A DNA stretch of 64,000 nt from Anseranas semipalmata (lineage: Eukaryota; Chordata; Aves; Anseriformes; Anseranatidae): positions 234,509 through 298,508 of the forward strand of contig VXAA01004006.1 in assembly GCA_013399115.1 (NCBI GenBank), in the 5' to 3' direction. The number at the start of each line of letters is the position of its first letter. Position 1 is the stretch's first letter. Below are positions 12,101 through 22,850 of this stretch, one piece after another. The translations under genes were made by a program, and so were the position numbers. Below the pieces are notes generated by a model. It saw only the letters and a program-made list of their open reading frames with translations, had not been told where the DNA came from and did not search any database.

Positions 12101-14479
12101 CTCATTGGAAATCTAAGAATAGCTTCCATTACAGAGGTAAGCCGAAGTGTCTGGCCACTTAATGTGCCAAGGATATCCTTTACCCTGCAAGCAAGAAGAT
12201 CAGGAAACCCTTGAGGCTCAGTATTAAATTCCTACAAGGATACAGGCAGAGAGTGCAAAGACCAAATGAGGTAAGAGGCAGATTTTCAGCTTGAAGCTTT
12301 CAACTTAGGGGAGGAAGGCTGTGTGCTGTGTCCTGAAGGAAGCTTCTTTGGGAGGATGTCTCATTAGCAACGTGTTGCCCCTTTTAAAGTTCAAGACGGG
12401 AGTCTTTCCTGATTCGAAGTGACTGGAAGGCGATGTGGCAGCGTGCTGGTGGGCTGGCCATGGGTAGCAAGAAGCCCTACAGGTAGAAGGAAAGGCCACC
12501 AAGACGGGGAGGGAAGTGACGCTGAGTGCGGAGAGATGTCAGCTACATTATGCACCAATTTCCTTCAGGCCAGCTGCAAGACTCATGTTCTGCTCTGCTG
12601 CATCCAGAAATCGCTGAGGTGAGTGCGCTGTGCAATCCCCCAGCTGATTTAACAACACCGATGGATAGATTTAGCAGATGGTATCAGACACGAGCAGCAA
12701 TGTCTGACAGGCCCCCATAGTCACAGTTTATATTGATTGAAACCAAGGTTTCTGGAATGACACAGAATGCTTATGTATCGGTTGCACGATCAGGCTGGGT
12801 CTGGTCCTAATCGGAGTCCTAAACAGGTCAGTAGCTGCAGAAATGAGGCAGACTCGAGGACACATCTGTTGTAAGACATAGCAGAGGACTTTTAGGGGTC
12901 CTCTTCCTCTATCGGTGATGCAGGCACCTTGATCTCATTCTTAGTTTCGGCCCTTGCTATAGAAGGTACCTATCTTGCCTCTGGCATGTTAAAAGAATAA
13001 TGATCGATGGCAGCCAGAGACATTCTGAGAAAAGACTAATTACTCCAAATCTCTACTAGAATAGCAAACAAACAAACAAGCACAAGCCAANAAACCGAAC
13101 TACTCCTGATAAATACAGCCATAATTGCCAACCTGTTGGAGTGTCTGTCAGTCTGGGGGATGTTTGCACCGTGCAACCTGTTGCTCATCTAAGCAGCTTG
13201 GGTGCCTTGTCTCTCTGGAATTTCTCCCTGGTTAATGGAGAGGAGTATGGTCCTTTGGAAAGTGATTTAAGGCATGTCAGCAAATGCCCAGTTATGGGGT
13301 TTGAACCTCCTGCCCGTTCTTCCATTGCTTTTCCCTTGGTTGCTGGTNATAGAAGAACTGAACCTGAAGAAAGTGTGAACATGTAAAGGGGAACGAGTGA
13401 TGGACAGATGCTTCTTTTAGCAAGTAGGCTTATGTAATTGAACTCTGTAGGCCCAAGAACCTCTTTTTGTTACAGGCCAGATAGATCCTATTTGCTAGTG
13501 ATATCACTGGGTCACTGATGACCAGCAACTGATGGCACTGGCAAATCTGTTCCTCATGGCTTACACTGGGATTTGTGTCGTCACCTGTAGTTCACTGGTT
13601 CCTGACAAATTGCGGTGTCTTGGCAGCTTATCTGACAATCTCAACTCAGTTGTAAGTGTATTGGGACAGTCCTAGCAGAGTGAGCATGAGGTTATCTACA
13701 CAGAGCATAAACTTCTGCTTCTTGCTCCTCCGGGGCAGGTAGAGATACAAAGGCAAACTAGTGCCAGACTGCTGGGGAAAGTGCTGGCACTGCTGTGATC
13801 AGTAGACAGGTTTTTGCCAGCTTTTCCTTGAGCACAGATAGAAAATTAATAAAACAGTTGCCAGCCTCGCACAGGTTCTGGCACTAATGAGGTGAGTGCT
13901 CCTCTGTGCTTCTGCGGCACGAGACCGGCGCGCGGCATTGATGCGCTCTGGCCGTGCTGCCCATCTGGAGGGGCTGACGTGCTCAGCTGCCCAGCGGGCT
14001 GCTGCTGCCAACGGCATCCATTAACCTCCGTCACCGTGGTGGGGCTGTGCGCGTGCTTCCCGTTCTACTTCGGTGGCTGATACGCTCCTGAAAAATGAAG
14101 GGAACGATACGTTTGCTTTGTACTGATCTGAAAAGATACTGTTCTGAGAAACTCAGCTTTTGGGGGTGATTCAGCCTCAGCCATGCAGCAGTGAAGGGCG
14201 TTATTCTTGCCCTGATCCTGCTAAGTTGCTGTTTTCCCTTTGAAATCTAAAGTAGTACAGGGGAAAATTAAAATATGGCTTGAATATCCATTGGCATAAG
14301 CAGTGTACCGAGAAGATCTAGGTACACATGAGAGGGAATAAGCAGAGTGGTGGCTCTATCTGAAGTACCTGGTAGCAAATATGCGGTTAAGATTGGTGTA
14401 GAGACGCTGTAAGGAAATTTTGAGAATACTTTCCTTTTTAGTTGATTTCTATGCCTATTAAAGTGAGTGGAAATTCTTG
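12101..14479. other. Unique non-coding sequence with two ambiguous bases
   Basis: Single N bases occur at 13091 and 13348. A short (CAAA)n run lies at 13065-13080. A CpG-richer patch at about 13886-14060 contains a 62-codon frame (13892-14080) that follows a donor-like GAG|GTGAGTG at about 13890. The GTGAGTG string at about 12619-12625 also looks donor-like, but I see no convincing matching acceptor or coding frame for either. I regard the region as non-coding. Confidence 0.5.
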
Positions 14480-14485
14480 GTGATC

Positions 14486-14518
14486 TGTGGCTCCAAACCT
14501 TTTGCCATTCTATGATTA
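14486..14518 (+). repeat. CR1-like LINE 3' end, very short and decayed
   Basis: Avian CR1 copies end in a line such as 'TTCCAACCCAAACCATTCTATGATT' repeated as an ATTCTATG octamer. Here CTCCAAACCTTTTG is followed by CCATTCTATGATT at 14505-14517, which preserves both the order and the terminal octamer. Upstream sequence back to about 14280 cannot be confidently aligned, so only the extreme 3' tip is called. CR1 is the dominant repeat of bird genomes, which supports the avian assignment, but the match is short enough to be chance. Confidence 0.35.
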
Positions 14519-16937
14519 TTTGCTTAGATCCCCATAGCAGCTGCCATTGCAGACGTACTGGGTTTGTTTGATTGTATTTTCTTTGGATCCAGCTGACAAG
14601 ATCTGTTTCCATTTGTTGTCTTTGTTGCACTTATTCTTAGTGATTAAGGAGTTCGATATGCTTCCATTTAGCTAATGACCAGAAATTTTGCATTATAAGG
14701 TTTCAGTCTCAAAATTCCATCATCCGATATGTTTTTTCTGCAGCAGAGTCAGCTGCTTTGGGTCAGCCTAAATTTTAAAGAAATGTAATAACTATTTTAT
14801 GGTAATCGTAAAACAGTTGTACTTCATTAAAAGCAGTTGCCTTTTACTTTAGAATTTCAGCATTGCAGACTTTTACTTGACTCTGACTACTGTTTCCTAA
14901 CCAGTCTTCTTTAAGGCCATTTCAGAATATCCCACCTCAACCTGTACATGTTTTTTGAGGTTAATGGGCCAAAATCTACAAAAGAAAAGAAGTGGTTCGT
15001 AGTAAGCTTGTAGAATTCCTTTCTGAAGGATGTTGTAAATGCAGGATATCTTATAGACCTCCACAGACCTCCTCTCCATACACATAGAAGTGCGTGGCAG
15101 ATGTGTTGATCTAGATGAGTCGCAGAAGAATCCAAAACAGAAGATATCTGGAGCCTGGGAGGCTGGTTGGAGGTGTCGTGTGTGCCTGTTCTTGGTCTTG
15201 ACTGGATGGTCTCTTGTGCCTGCTGCTGACGGTGGCATGTCAGGCTAGAGGGACCCTTGGTCTGGGTCGGTGTGGCCAACGTTACATCATCTCTATTGGC
15301 CACTGTGAAAGAGTTCCTAGCTCATTTGCAGAAAAAGATCCTCACCACAACATGGCTGTTAAGTGGTGAGTGTGAAATGACTTGGTGGACTCCATTTGTT
15401 CCTTTATGGACAAATCCATGTAAGATAACCGACACCATACGGACAAATTGATAAGAGAGGTAAAGGAGTAAGCAAGAGCGGGATTTTGGTGCTCTAGACC
15501 AGAGATGGCTCTGGCAGGTGAGGCACCAAGGATTTGTTCTGCTGCTCTCTCTGCTGCGTCTGCTGCAGAGTGAAGTTTCTCTTTGCAGATTGCCAGCCCA
15601 GTAGATTTCTTGCATGCCAAAGTTCAGTGTTAAAAGGAAGAAAAAGGAGCAGTCAAGGGAGGGTGGTTCTTGTGTAACTTAGCATCCCATGGATGAAGAG
15701 AAAATACCGTCCTCTGCACTTTGGCTTTGAGAAGATCGGGAGTGCTTGGCACTGCTTGGGAAGAACAAAGTTTAGTGAAGCAAAGAGGTGGGTTTAACTC
15801 ACTGGCTGCTCTCCTTTCTCAGTTCTTCTGTGGCCTTTCAAATTCTCTGTCCTGAAGCTCTCTGTGAAGCGAGAGAAGGTTATCTTGAAAGCCAGGAGAG
15901 GTGTCTTGCCTGGACCCCTCTGGAGAAGGAGCTCACTACTAATGAAGGTGGCCATTTCCACTTGGCACCTCAGTGGATCTCCATGAAATCAAAGCCCTTG
16001 TCTGTCCTTCACTGGCACTCAGTGATCTGCGTGTTGAGCTATGTTCCTGCCTGAAGCCAAGGTAGGTCTTGTTGCGTGCAATTTATGTGATATTTTTTAG
16101 AGCTGCTGGGAGAGAGTTCTCCAGCCCAGTTCTCCTTCTAATATTCATTTCTGCATGAAGATAAAAAGTGTTTTCAAGGATTCCCTTGAGGACCAATTTG
16201 AAGTTCAATTTTGATTGAATTGGTTGGATGTATGTAAATAGAATCACACATTTAACAGAAACCCAGATGAAAGGCGCTTTCAGGAGGGCTTGGGGCAGAC
16301 GTTGTCAGTTAGCCTGCAGCAAGCACCTCAGAGCAAATCCTGCACTTCTCCCCTTTATCGTGGTTTATTCCTTTCTCCTTCGCGTCTTAGTCACTGGTGA
16401 ATACTGTTGTTGTGAGATGCATCTTTGTTTTGGGCACTTGTGCCTTGCATCTACCTTGGGTCTGCGGCTGCCCCTTTTATGTAGTCGTGGGCCACAGAAG
16501 AAAATGCTTTTGTGCCAGTCCCATGTGTTCGCGGATAACTGGAGTCATAAATATGGATGGCAGAAATTTGTCAGCATGAGCAGCGAAGGAGGCGAAGATG
16601 AAGGCAAACTACTTTAATTAGCCGTCTCTCTGTGCTGGGGGACACGCACCCCACACGTCGGCAGCCTGGGAAGGGGGACGCGGGATGCCTCATTACCTCC
16701 ATGCAGGGCCCAGGCAGCAGAAGCAGCGACAGGAGCCACAGACATGCTGAGGTTGGAAAGGGCTGCATGGTCCCGCATCCCCACGACACAAATGAGGAGC
16801 ACGGGGACCACCAGCCAATTTACACCTCGGCTCCGGACGTGTCTGCGGCGTAATTGCTGAGGAAGGTGACTTTGAGGGCTCACCGCTATTCCTCATGCCA
16901 AGAGCCTTAATTGCAATCTTTTTCTTAACTGGTAGTT

Positions 16938-16959
16938 ATTGTCTTCCTATTGTCTTCCT
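16938..16959 (+). repeat. 11-bp tandem duplication
   Basis: ATTGTCTTCCT occurs twice in immediate succession and without mismatch. It is probably a slippage duplication. No function is inferred. Confidence 0.8.
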
Positions 16960-17741
16960 GTGGGAAGCCACCAGCTCTGCAAGAAGTAGCTGCTGGGCTG
17001 GTGCTGGGAGAGGTCTGGGCCCGCTCCAGCAAACGGGCAGCGCTCGCCGCCAACACGGCGGGGCCAGGCCTGCCTGCCGAACCGAAAACACACGGAAGGT
17101 CCTGAGGTAGGGGGGGGACGGTGCTCCTGCCTTCCTAGGCGACTCGGAAGTGACCGCCTTGCTTGCTTTCCGTGCGCCTGGAGGGGTCCTTAATTTGTGG
17201 TTTCTGGGGTTTGTGAAGCTTGTGTGCAAGAAGCTGGAGAAGGATGGGCTTTGCACAGCAGAAAGAGGACTGCGCCCTTACACACAGATGTACGTGATCA
17301 GCTCTGGGACCAGTTCTTTCCCTTCAACCGTTTCATAGAAGCACAAACAGCCCAGTAACAGAAGGACCCTTTTGAGCCTTGTATGCAGAGTAACCTCATC
17401 AGAGCTGTAGGGCACCTGCCGGTGCACTCACTTGTAGCTGTGCTACTTAGCCAGGGGCTAATCCAGTTCAGATGTGGTTATACGGCTTGTCTGGTACCTC
17501 TGCGTGGCACACGGGGCTATGCAACCAGCACCCTGCGTTGCTTTTAAAAGCAATCCGAGGAAGTTGCTGTCTGACTCCTCTCTCCCTCCCCTAGCCCACC
17601 CGCCTCGCCGAGTTCGGGATATTTAGCTAAAGGCTAAATCACACGATGTTGTACATTTTAAGTGGAAACAAAGCAGACACCTGAGCAGATGCCAAATGTC
17701 AAGTTTGATGTGAAATGCTTAATTACCTCTCTCCAACCTAG

Positions 17742-17770
17742 TTTTTTTTTTTCCTTCCTTTTTTTTTTTT
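17742..17770. repeat. Interrupted poly-T / polypyrimidine tract
   Basis: The tract consists of T runs of 11, 2 and 12 bases interrupted by CC pairs. It could be a simple-sequence tract or the reverse complement of a poly-A tail. No retroposon body is recognisable beside it. Confidence 0.7.
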
Positions 17771-18466
17771 AATTCCTCCCTTGCAATGTAAAACACCCTC
17801 TCTGTTTCAAGCCTCAGCTCAGGTCTCCAGCCTAGGGCTTCTTGTTCCCTGTGAGAAGTTGGGAAATCCTGATATGAGGGAGCTTGGAAGAATGGGATCA
17901 TTTCAGCAAAGTCTTTGTAGCTTATTTTTATTTTCAGTTTCATGGTCAGCTTTCCTCAGTAGGATCATTTTTGTGTTTTATGGTTTTCTTTCTGGTTTCT
18001 GTCGCTCAGCTCTTCTTTCCAATGGATTTTTGCACTGCATCACTTGTATTTTTACTGCTCGCTATATTCCAGGAGAGTGAATTGCGGAGTGCACAGTGGT
18101 GATGTGATAAAACCTGGGAGGAGAGCTGCTCAGAAGTGTTTCTCTGATCCTGGGTGAAATTCCTGGGCAAAGTAAGATGGAGGGGGAAGCTGAGAAGCTT
18201 GAGAACTTGTCAAAAGAGCTGTGTGTTATGTGCATGAAATCCAGGTTCAATTTACTGTGCTGAACCGGCCAGGGCACAGGCTTAAGCCTGCCTTTCCCAC
18301 AGCCAAGGTAAGTGCACAGTCTGTGCGACAGTTCTGGGAGCACCTGTTTTCTCCTCTCCTGTTTTTCGCTGGTGGTCTAATCATGCATTCAGGTGGGTTT
18401 CATCATGACCCTTCCCTCCTCGCCTGGCACAGCAGCTGGATGAATAAGCATTCCAGACAGAAGTGA

Positions 18467-18498
18467 GGATTTGAATATACAGTCTGGATTTGAATATA
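18467..18498 (+). repeat. Short direct repeat GGATTTGAATATA, two copies
   Basis: Two exact 13-bp copies begin 19 bases apart, so the underlying unit is about 19 bp present nearly twice. This is a local duplication with no associated gene. Confidence 0.7.
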
Positions 18499-20280
18499 TG
18501 GTTTTAGGCTGGTGCGGTTTCAAGGAGCTGGATTTTGGCTATTGGAAAGCTTTGTGCTCAGAGAGGTTGAGTGCCACATCGCCAGCAGAAGCTTTGCATA
18601 TCCCAGATGACAGAAAGCAGGGCAAACAGAGCTACAAAATTCAAGGGGGCTTTTGGAAACACAAGCGGTCCTGGGGATGCTGAAAACAGCTCACACAGTC
18701 CTGATCCCTAAGAGTGGGGTGACCACTGTGCCTGCAGCTGCTCCAGCACGGTGCCACCGCAGCTTCAGGCTTGCACCAGCGGTAGCAGAGCCCTTCCTGC
18801 AGCACAGCCCCCCTGGCAGCAGTTTCTCCCTCATGCAGGCAAGAAGGAAATGATGAGTTCAGGGCTCTCCTGGAAGGAATGGGGTTTTCTCTCTGAGCAG
18901 CTGCGCTGCTTCCAGGACTCTTTCACCCTTTCCTGTTTCTTGTCTGATCCGAGCACTGGGCAGCGCAGTCACTGCAGAGCACGGACAAGGATATATAGCA
19001 TGGACAAGGAGCCCGGTGATGGTACACGAGTGTGATGAATGAGTTGCATTTTTTCATACTTGAAATTCTTTCTGTGATAAATGAGCCTCCTGTGCTTGAA
19101 TATCACTGATTTCCAGATCTGCCTGCATGTCTTCCCTAATATTTTCATTTGCTGGGTCTCCCCCTTCCCACAGGGCCAGTTCAGCAGCAGTCGAGCTTTT
19201 CCTTGGACAGGATCTCCAAGCACGTGGGGAGCCATGACTTGGGAAGGGATAGTGGTGTGTGCATTGTTGCATTATTCCCACAGGTGTGGGAAGCTAGATA
19301 GCGTGGTGAACATCTATGGGACCTCGCAGATACTCCTTCCTTGTATGGCAGGGCACAAGCAGCCTGTAGCATGTTATTGCTTGGCATTTTCATAAAAAAG
19401 TGAGCCATAAAATGGAGAAGAGAATGGAATAAACTTATTTGCTCTCTTTTTAGTGGGTAGTTCTCTGTCATGTCCCCCCTGCTTAGCATCCCCAAGATGC
19501 TGACCTGCACCTGAGCAGCCTTTGCAACTTTGAGCAGTCCTTGCCCACGTGGGTGGTGACACTCGCACCGGGGCTCAGATGGCCTCTCCCACTGGGCTCT
19601 GGTGTTTGGAGCATCTTCAGTCCCATCCAGAAACCAACCCAGAGCAGTTCACTTTGATGTGTAAAGTGTGAATTAATGAAACGACTGAATTAATGTTTTG
19701 TGCCTCTTGAGGAAGAGAGCAAGGGGAACGTGCTGGCCTATATTTCATCGGAGGAAAAAACACATTCGCTTGCATGCACTGAGCCAAGGTTTCTTGGAGC
19801 GTGTGGTCTCTGCGCTGCCTGAGCGCAGGGTCTCTGAACCTGCTCCGTTCCCCCTGCAGCAGCTTTTTGCTGACTTATAAGCTGCTGACCAGCCCAAGAA
19901 AGCTTTGCTTCCTGGGGCTGCAAGGGCAAGGTTAAACGCTCCCATTTCTTTCTTTCTTAGCAGGTTGGAACAGGATGTTGAAACGAAGCCTCTCCTCCGG
20001 CCGTTTGTTGCTGCGTGCAGCAGCCCTGTTGCAGGAGAGCAGAGGGGGGCTGTGAAGATAAATTCCCTAATATTTGTGAAGCACTTGGATGCTGCGGGGA
20101 TTAATCCTGTAGAAAAGGCATGCCTATGAGGAGGAACAAGGGACTCTGTAATCAGAGCAGGCCTTGATCAGGGTGCGGTGAGTCGGGCGCTGAGACCCGT
20201 GGCGGTGTGGTTTCAGCAGTGTGGAAGGGCTGCCTGGTTGGTATCATCATTAAACCACTGAAGGGAAGGAAGAAGAGACC

Positions 20281-20744
20281 CTGAGTTAAAAATAGTATGT
20301 ATCATATAATTAAAATCTCTGCCTTCATTTTTATGCACTCAGGCTGAATTAAGGTACTACAAACACTCTTAAATGCACACTTCATAACGCTATCATCATG
20401 CAGTTTATAGCTTTAATATTCTTGCACTCAGTTCTTTTTTTCTATGTGTTTTTTAATGTGCAATCTGTCTGGAGCGGCCAGGGACAGGGTGCAGGCAGTG
20501 ACAGTATTTATACACGGTTTTCTGAGCACGGAGAAGTGGTTGCTGGCAGCCACCGAGCTGCTCGGGGCCAGCGTGTCTGCCTGCGGATCAAATTCCCCGG
20601 GTCCTGGCACCGTGGTGCCTTGCTAAATCATGATCTGAGCCCACTCCACACAAGGCATGTTTTTCCAGCACGTTGAACATATCAGTTGTTCAGCTGAATC
20701 TCAGCTGGACTCTCTTCACTTCATTGGAGAGGGCAGAATACTGT
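20281..20744. promoter_or_regulatory. AT-rich block with regulatory look
   Basis: Sequence from about 20285 to 20450 is AT-rich, non-repetitive and carries several TAAT/ATTA cores, as seen in vertebrate conserved non-coding elements. The frames at 20398-20676 are short and unconvincing. It lies directly upstream of the palindrome at 20745-20765. Only composition and motifs support the call. Confidence 0.2.
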
Positions 20745-20765
20745 CCTAATTAATCGTTAATTAGG
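20745..20765. promoter_or_regulatory. Perfect palindrome with two TAATTA homeodomain cores
   Basis: CCTAATTAA, then the spacer TCG, then TTAATTAGG form exact 9-base inverted arms. Each arm contains TAATTA, the core bound by Antennapedia-, LIM- and paired-class homeodomain proteins. Two inverted cores with a fixed spacing suit a dimer-binding site. A chance perfect match of 9-base arms at a fixed short spacing is uncommon, though AT-rich surroundings raise the odds. Binding is inferred from motif only. Confidence 0.35.
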
Positions 20766-20831
20766 GGCATGAGGTCTTCACATGCAATGCTTGGTATGCT
20801 GCAGGAGCTGCTCAGCATCTTGCAGGATTAA

Positions 20832-20877
20832 CCCCCCCCCTAACAACAGTAGAAAGCAAACTGCAAATGTGGGGGGG
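20832..20877. repeat. C9...G7 inverted homopolymer pair
   Basis: Nine C residues at 20832-20840 are followed, 30 bases later, by seven G residues at 20871-20877. Transcribed in either direction the two runs could pair as a GC stem with a 30-base loop. No other signal such as a T-run terminator or a miRNA-like long stem accompanies it. Confidence 0.4.
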
Positions 20878-22140
20878 AATTGGAAGGTTTTACATTTTTC
20901 TTAGAAACCATGTCTTCTTCTGCCTTCCCCGTACAGAGTAGCTTTCAGAGAGAGAATATTCCTCTGCAATAACATTGATTATTTCTCTGTGGTTCTTTCT
21001 TATGTTGTGGATGAAATGTGTTGCTGCAGCTCCTGTCCAGTGTTGTGGCAGGGTTCTTTTCCTTTTTTTTTTTTTAATTATTATTCTCTGCACAAGATGC
21101 TTGTGGGAAATTGATCCTTAGCCAAAGGTAAAGGAACAGGGCAGACCTGAGAGGAGCAATGCAGTAAGTTGCTGTGTCCATTTGCAAAATTTCCTACATA
21201 CTGTCTAGTCCCTTGCATTAGCTTTATTTATTTGGGTAGAAACCCATTGAGATTACAACCTTGTCTTCTAGCATGACTTGTCCCAGTCTCTTGCTTTTGA
21301 AAAACAACACTGTAGTCTCAAAACCATCTCAAGGGTGACACTGGCTGTTCTCTTTGGCTACTTGCAGTTTGTTATGCTGCTACGGGAGGCTGCAAATGGT
21401 TTGTTTGTTTGCTTTTTTCTACGCAGCTTGTGTAAATCTTTCCTCCCCTGCTCAGGGTGTGACTTATGGCTCGTCAGAAGGTTGGCAAAAATCACCCTGA
21501 AAGGGATGGGGAGTACCAATTTGCTGGTCAAACAGCCAATAAGTCATTTATTTATAAGGGCAGGGAGAAACACTCGGGGAAACCACAGCTCTGTTCCTCT
21601 TAACAGCCTTCCCCACAGCGTTGGTCGTGCTGCTCTCCTCCAGCACAGGACGGCCGATCGCGTTCCTGCTAGACCTGGGCTAGCAAAAGCAGGAGCGGAG
21701 GCTGCGTTGCCACCCATGTGCAGACCCTTCCCCTCCAGATCCACCGTGAAAACAGGCTTGGTAAAACCTTGGCATCTGTACTGGCAGCGGTGCTTTCTCC
21801 TTGCATAAAATAATCCTCCCCCTGGTTTGCCTGGATGGTGGTCCTAAAAAAGTGGAATATTTCCCAATAACCCCTGGTGCTGGCAAATCTGCACACAAGC
21901 GATGTTTTCAGTTTTCCATGTGCAGCCCAGATCAGCCCTGACACCTGCCAGGCAGGACTTTGCCACACTGGAGTTCCAGGGGAGATGTTTGCCCCAGCAC
22001 CAAATTCCGGTTGGGTTTTGCAGCGAGAAAGCCTTTGAAAGAAGGCGAGCGGAGCTGCATCGGCAGCAGGAGGCTGGGGCTGCCCGAGCTGATGTCAGCC
22101 TGGATTTAACCGTGTTGAAGGGAATGAGGTTAGTCTAGAT
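20878..22140. other. Unique non-coding sequence
   Basis: There is a 13-T run at 21063-21075. The 176-codon plus-strand frame at 21278-21808 has no recognisable domain, and overlapping minus-strand frames cover the same bases, so I treat it as chance. Nothing else is seen. Confidence 0.5.
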
Positions 22141-22149
22141 TGACACCGG

Positions 22150-22158
22150 TATAAAAGG
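22150..22158 (+). promoter_or_regulatory. Consensus TATA box (TATAAAAGG), isolated
   Basis: TATAAAAGG in the context CCGGTATAAAAGGAGGGC is close to the optimal metazoan TATA element. A start site would be expected near 22180. I see no open frame or CpG enrichment downstream, and AT-rich sequence follows at once, so it may be chance or the promoter of a non-coding transcript. Confidence 0.15.
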
Positions 22159-22199
22159 AGGGCAGAATTAGGCTTACAGTATCTAAGAAATGTCTTAGG

Positions 22200-22236
22200 T
22201 CTTGATTCATCAAAGTATTTAAGCATGGCTGAATTC
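22200..22236 (+). repeat. Remnant of an old palindromic DNA-transposon-like repeat
   Basis: TTGATTCATCAAAGTATTTA at 22203-22222, continuing AGCATGGCTGAATTC, resembles one end of a palindromic repeat seen in turtles, crocodilians and birds. That family begins about 'GATTCAGCAAAGCACTTAAGCATG' and ends with the inverse. Only one arm is recognised and the match is from memory, so the family name is left open. Confidence 0.3.
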
Positions 22237-22850
22237 TTCCTAAAGCCCATATGTTAGCATTTCGCTGACAGGGTACGTTTATTTTTATTCAGAAATGTCA
22301 GAAAGGACTAAAAGGAACACTTCTGAAATGGCTTCCTTCTGACTAGAAGTACAGCTGTCTCTAGATGCAGGGGCAAATACAAGAAAACACCTTTTAGGCT
22401 GAGAATTTCTTGTGTGTTAAATAGTATGTTTAGCTGCAGAAGGTAGCATCTGATGAAAATACCGTGTCAGTCATGATGACAACATTGCTAGTACAGTGGT
22501 GTAATTATTATTTTGATAGCGAAAGAACAAGCTATTATCTCATTTTGAGCCAAGAAAGCTATAGAGTGGTCATCATGTAGGGATTGTTTTTAATTGGCAA
22601 TAACCTATTTCTATATGATGTTATAATCATGACATAATCACACTCTTGAGCTAGTACAAGCACTTGTCTGCTCTTTGTGCATCAAAATACCCCAGGGATG
22701 TAATTATCTCATGGCTACTACACTCTCTGACAAGTCTTATTGCTTAAATATTGCAAGCCCTGAACACTGGTATGTACAGAAAACATTAAATATTCATTTG
22801 CTGATACACGTATTTATAAAAATCCCATTTCTCTATTGAGTGAGTGATAG
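22237..22850. promoter_or_regulatory. Long AT-rich block, candidate conserved non-coding element
   Basis: About 600 bases are AT-rich and non-repetitive, dense in TAAT/ATTA cores (for example GTAATTATTATTTTG near 22501, GTAATTATCTCATGG near 22700 and ATTAAATATTCATTTGC near 22787). No reading frame of note crosses it. The composition and lack of repeats are what one expects of a developmental enhancer in a gene-poor vertebrate region, but conservation has not been tested. Confidence 0.25.

Larger units (their letters stand above)
14519..20280. other. Unique non-coding sequence
   Basis: No gene is supported. Small features are an 11-bp direct duplication (ATTGTCTTCCT) at 16938-16959, an interrupted T-tract at 17742-17770, and two copies of GGATTTGAATATA at 18467-18479 and 18486-18498 (19-bp spacing). 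At 18302-18308 the string CCAAGGTAAGT resembles a splice donor, and TTTCCCACAG just upstream resembles an acceptor, but together they would define an exon of only about five bases. Frames of 90-130 codons (14911-15303 minus, 16228-16617 plus, 19081-19510 both strands) show no family resemblance. Confidence 0.5.

Noticed and set aside
16752..16790. GAGGTTGGAAAGGGCTG, recalling a CR1 phrase
   Set aside because: One phrase only, with no alignable flanks.
18297..18308. CAG acceptor and GTAAGT donor nearly adjacent
   Set aside because: They would define an exon of about five bases.
21278..21808. 176-codon plus-strand frame
   Set aside because: No domain, no promoter or splice context, and mixed low-information content.
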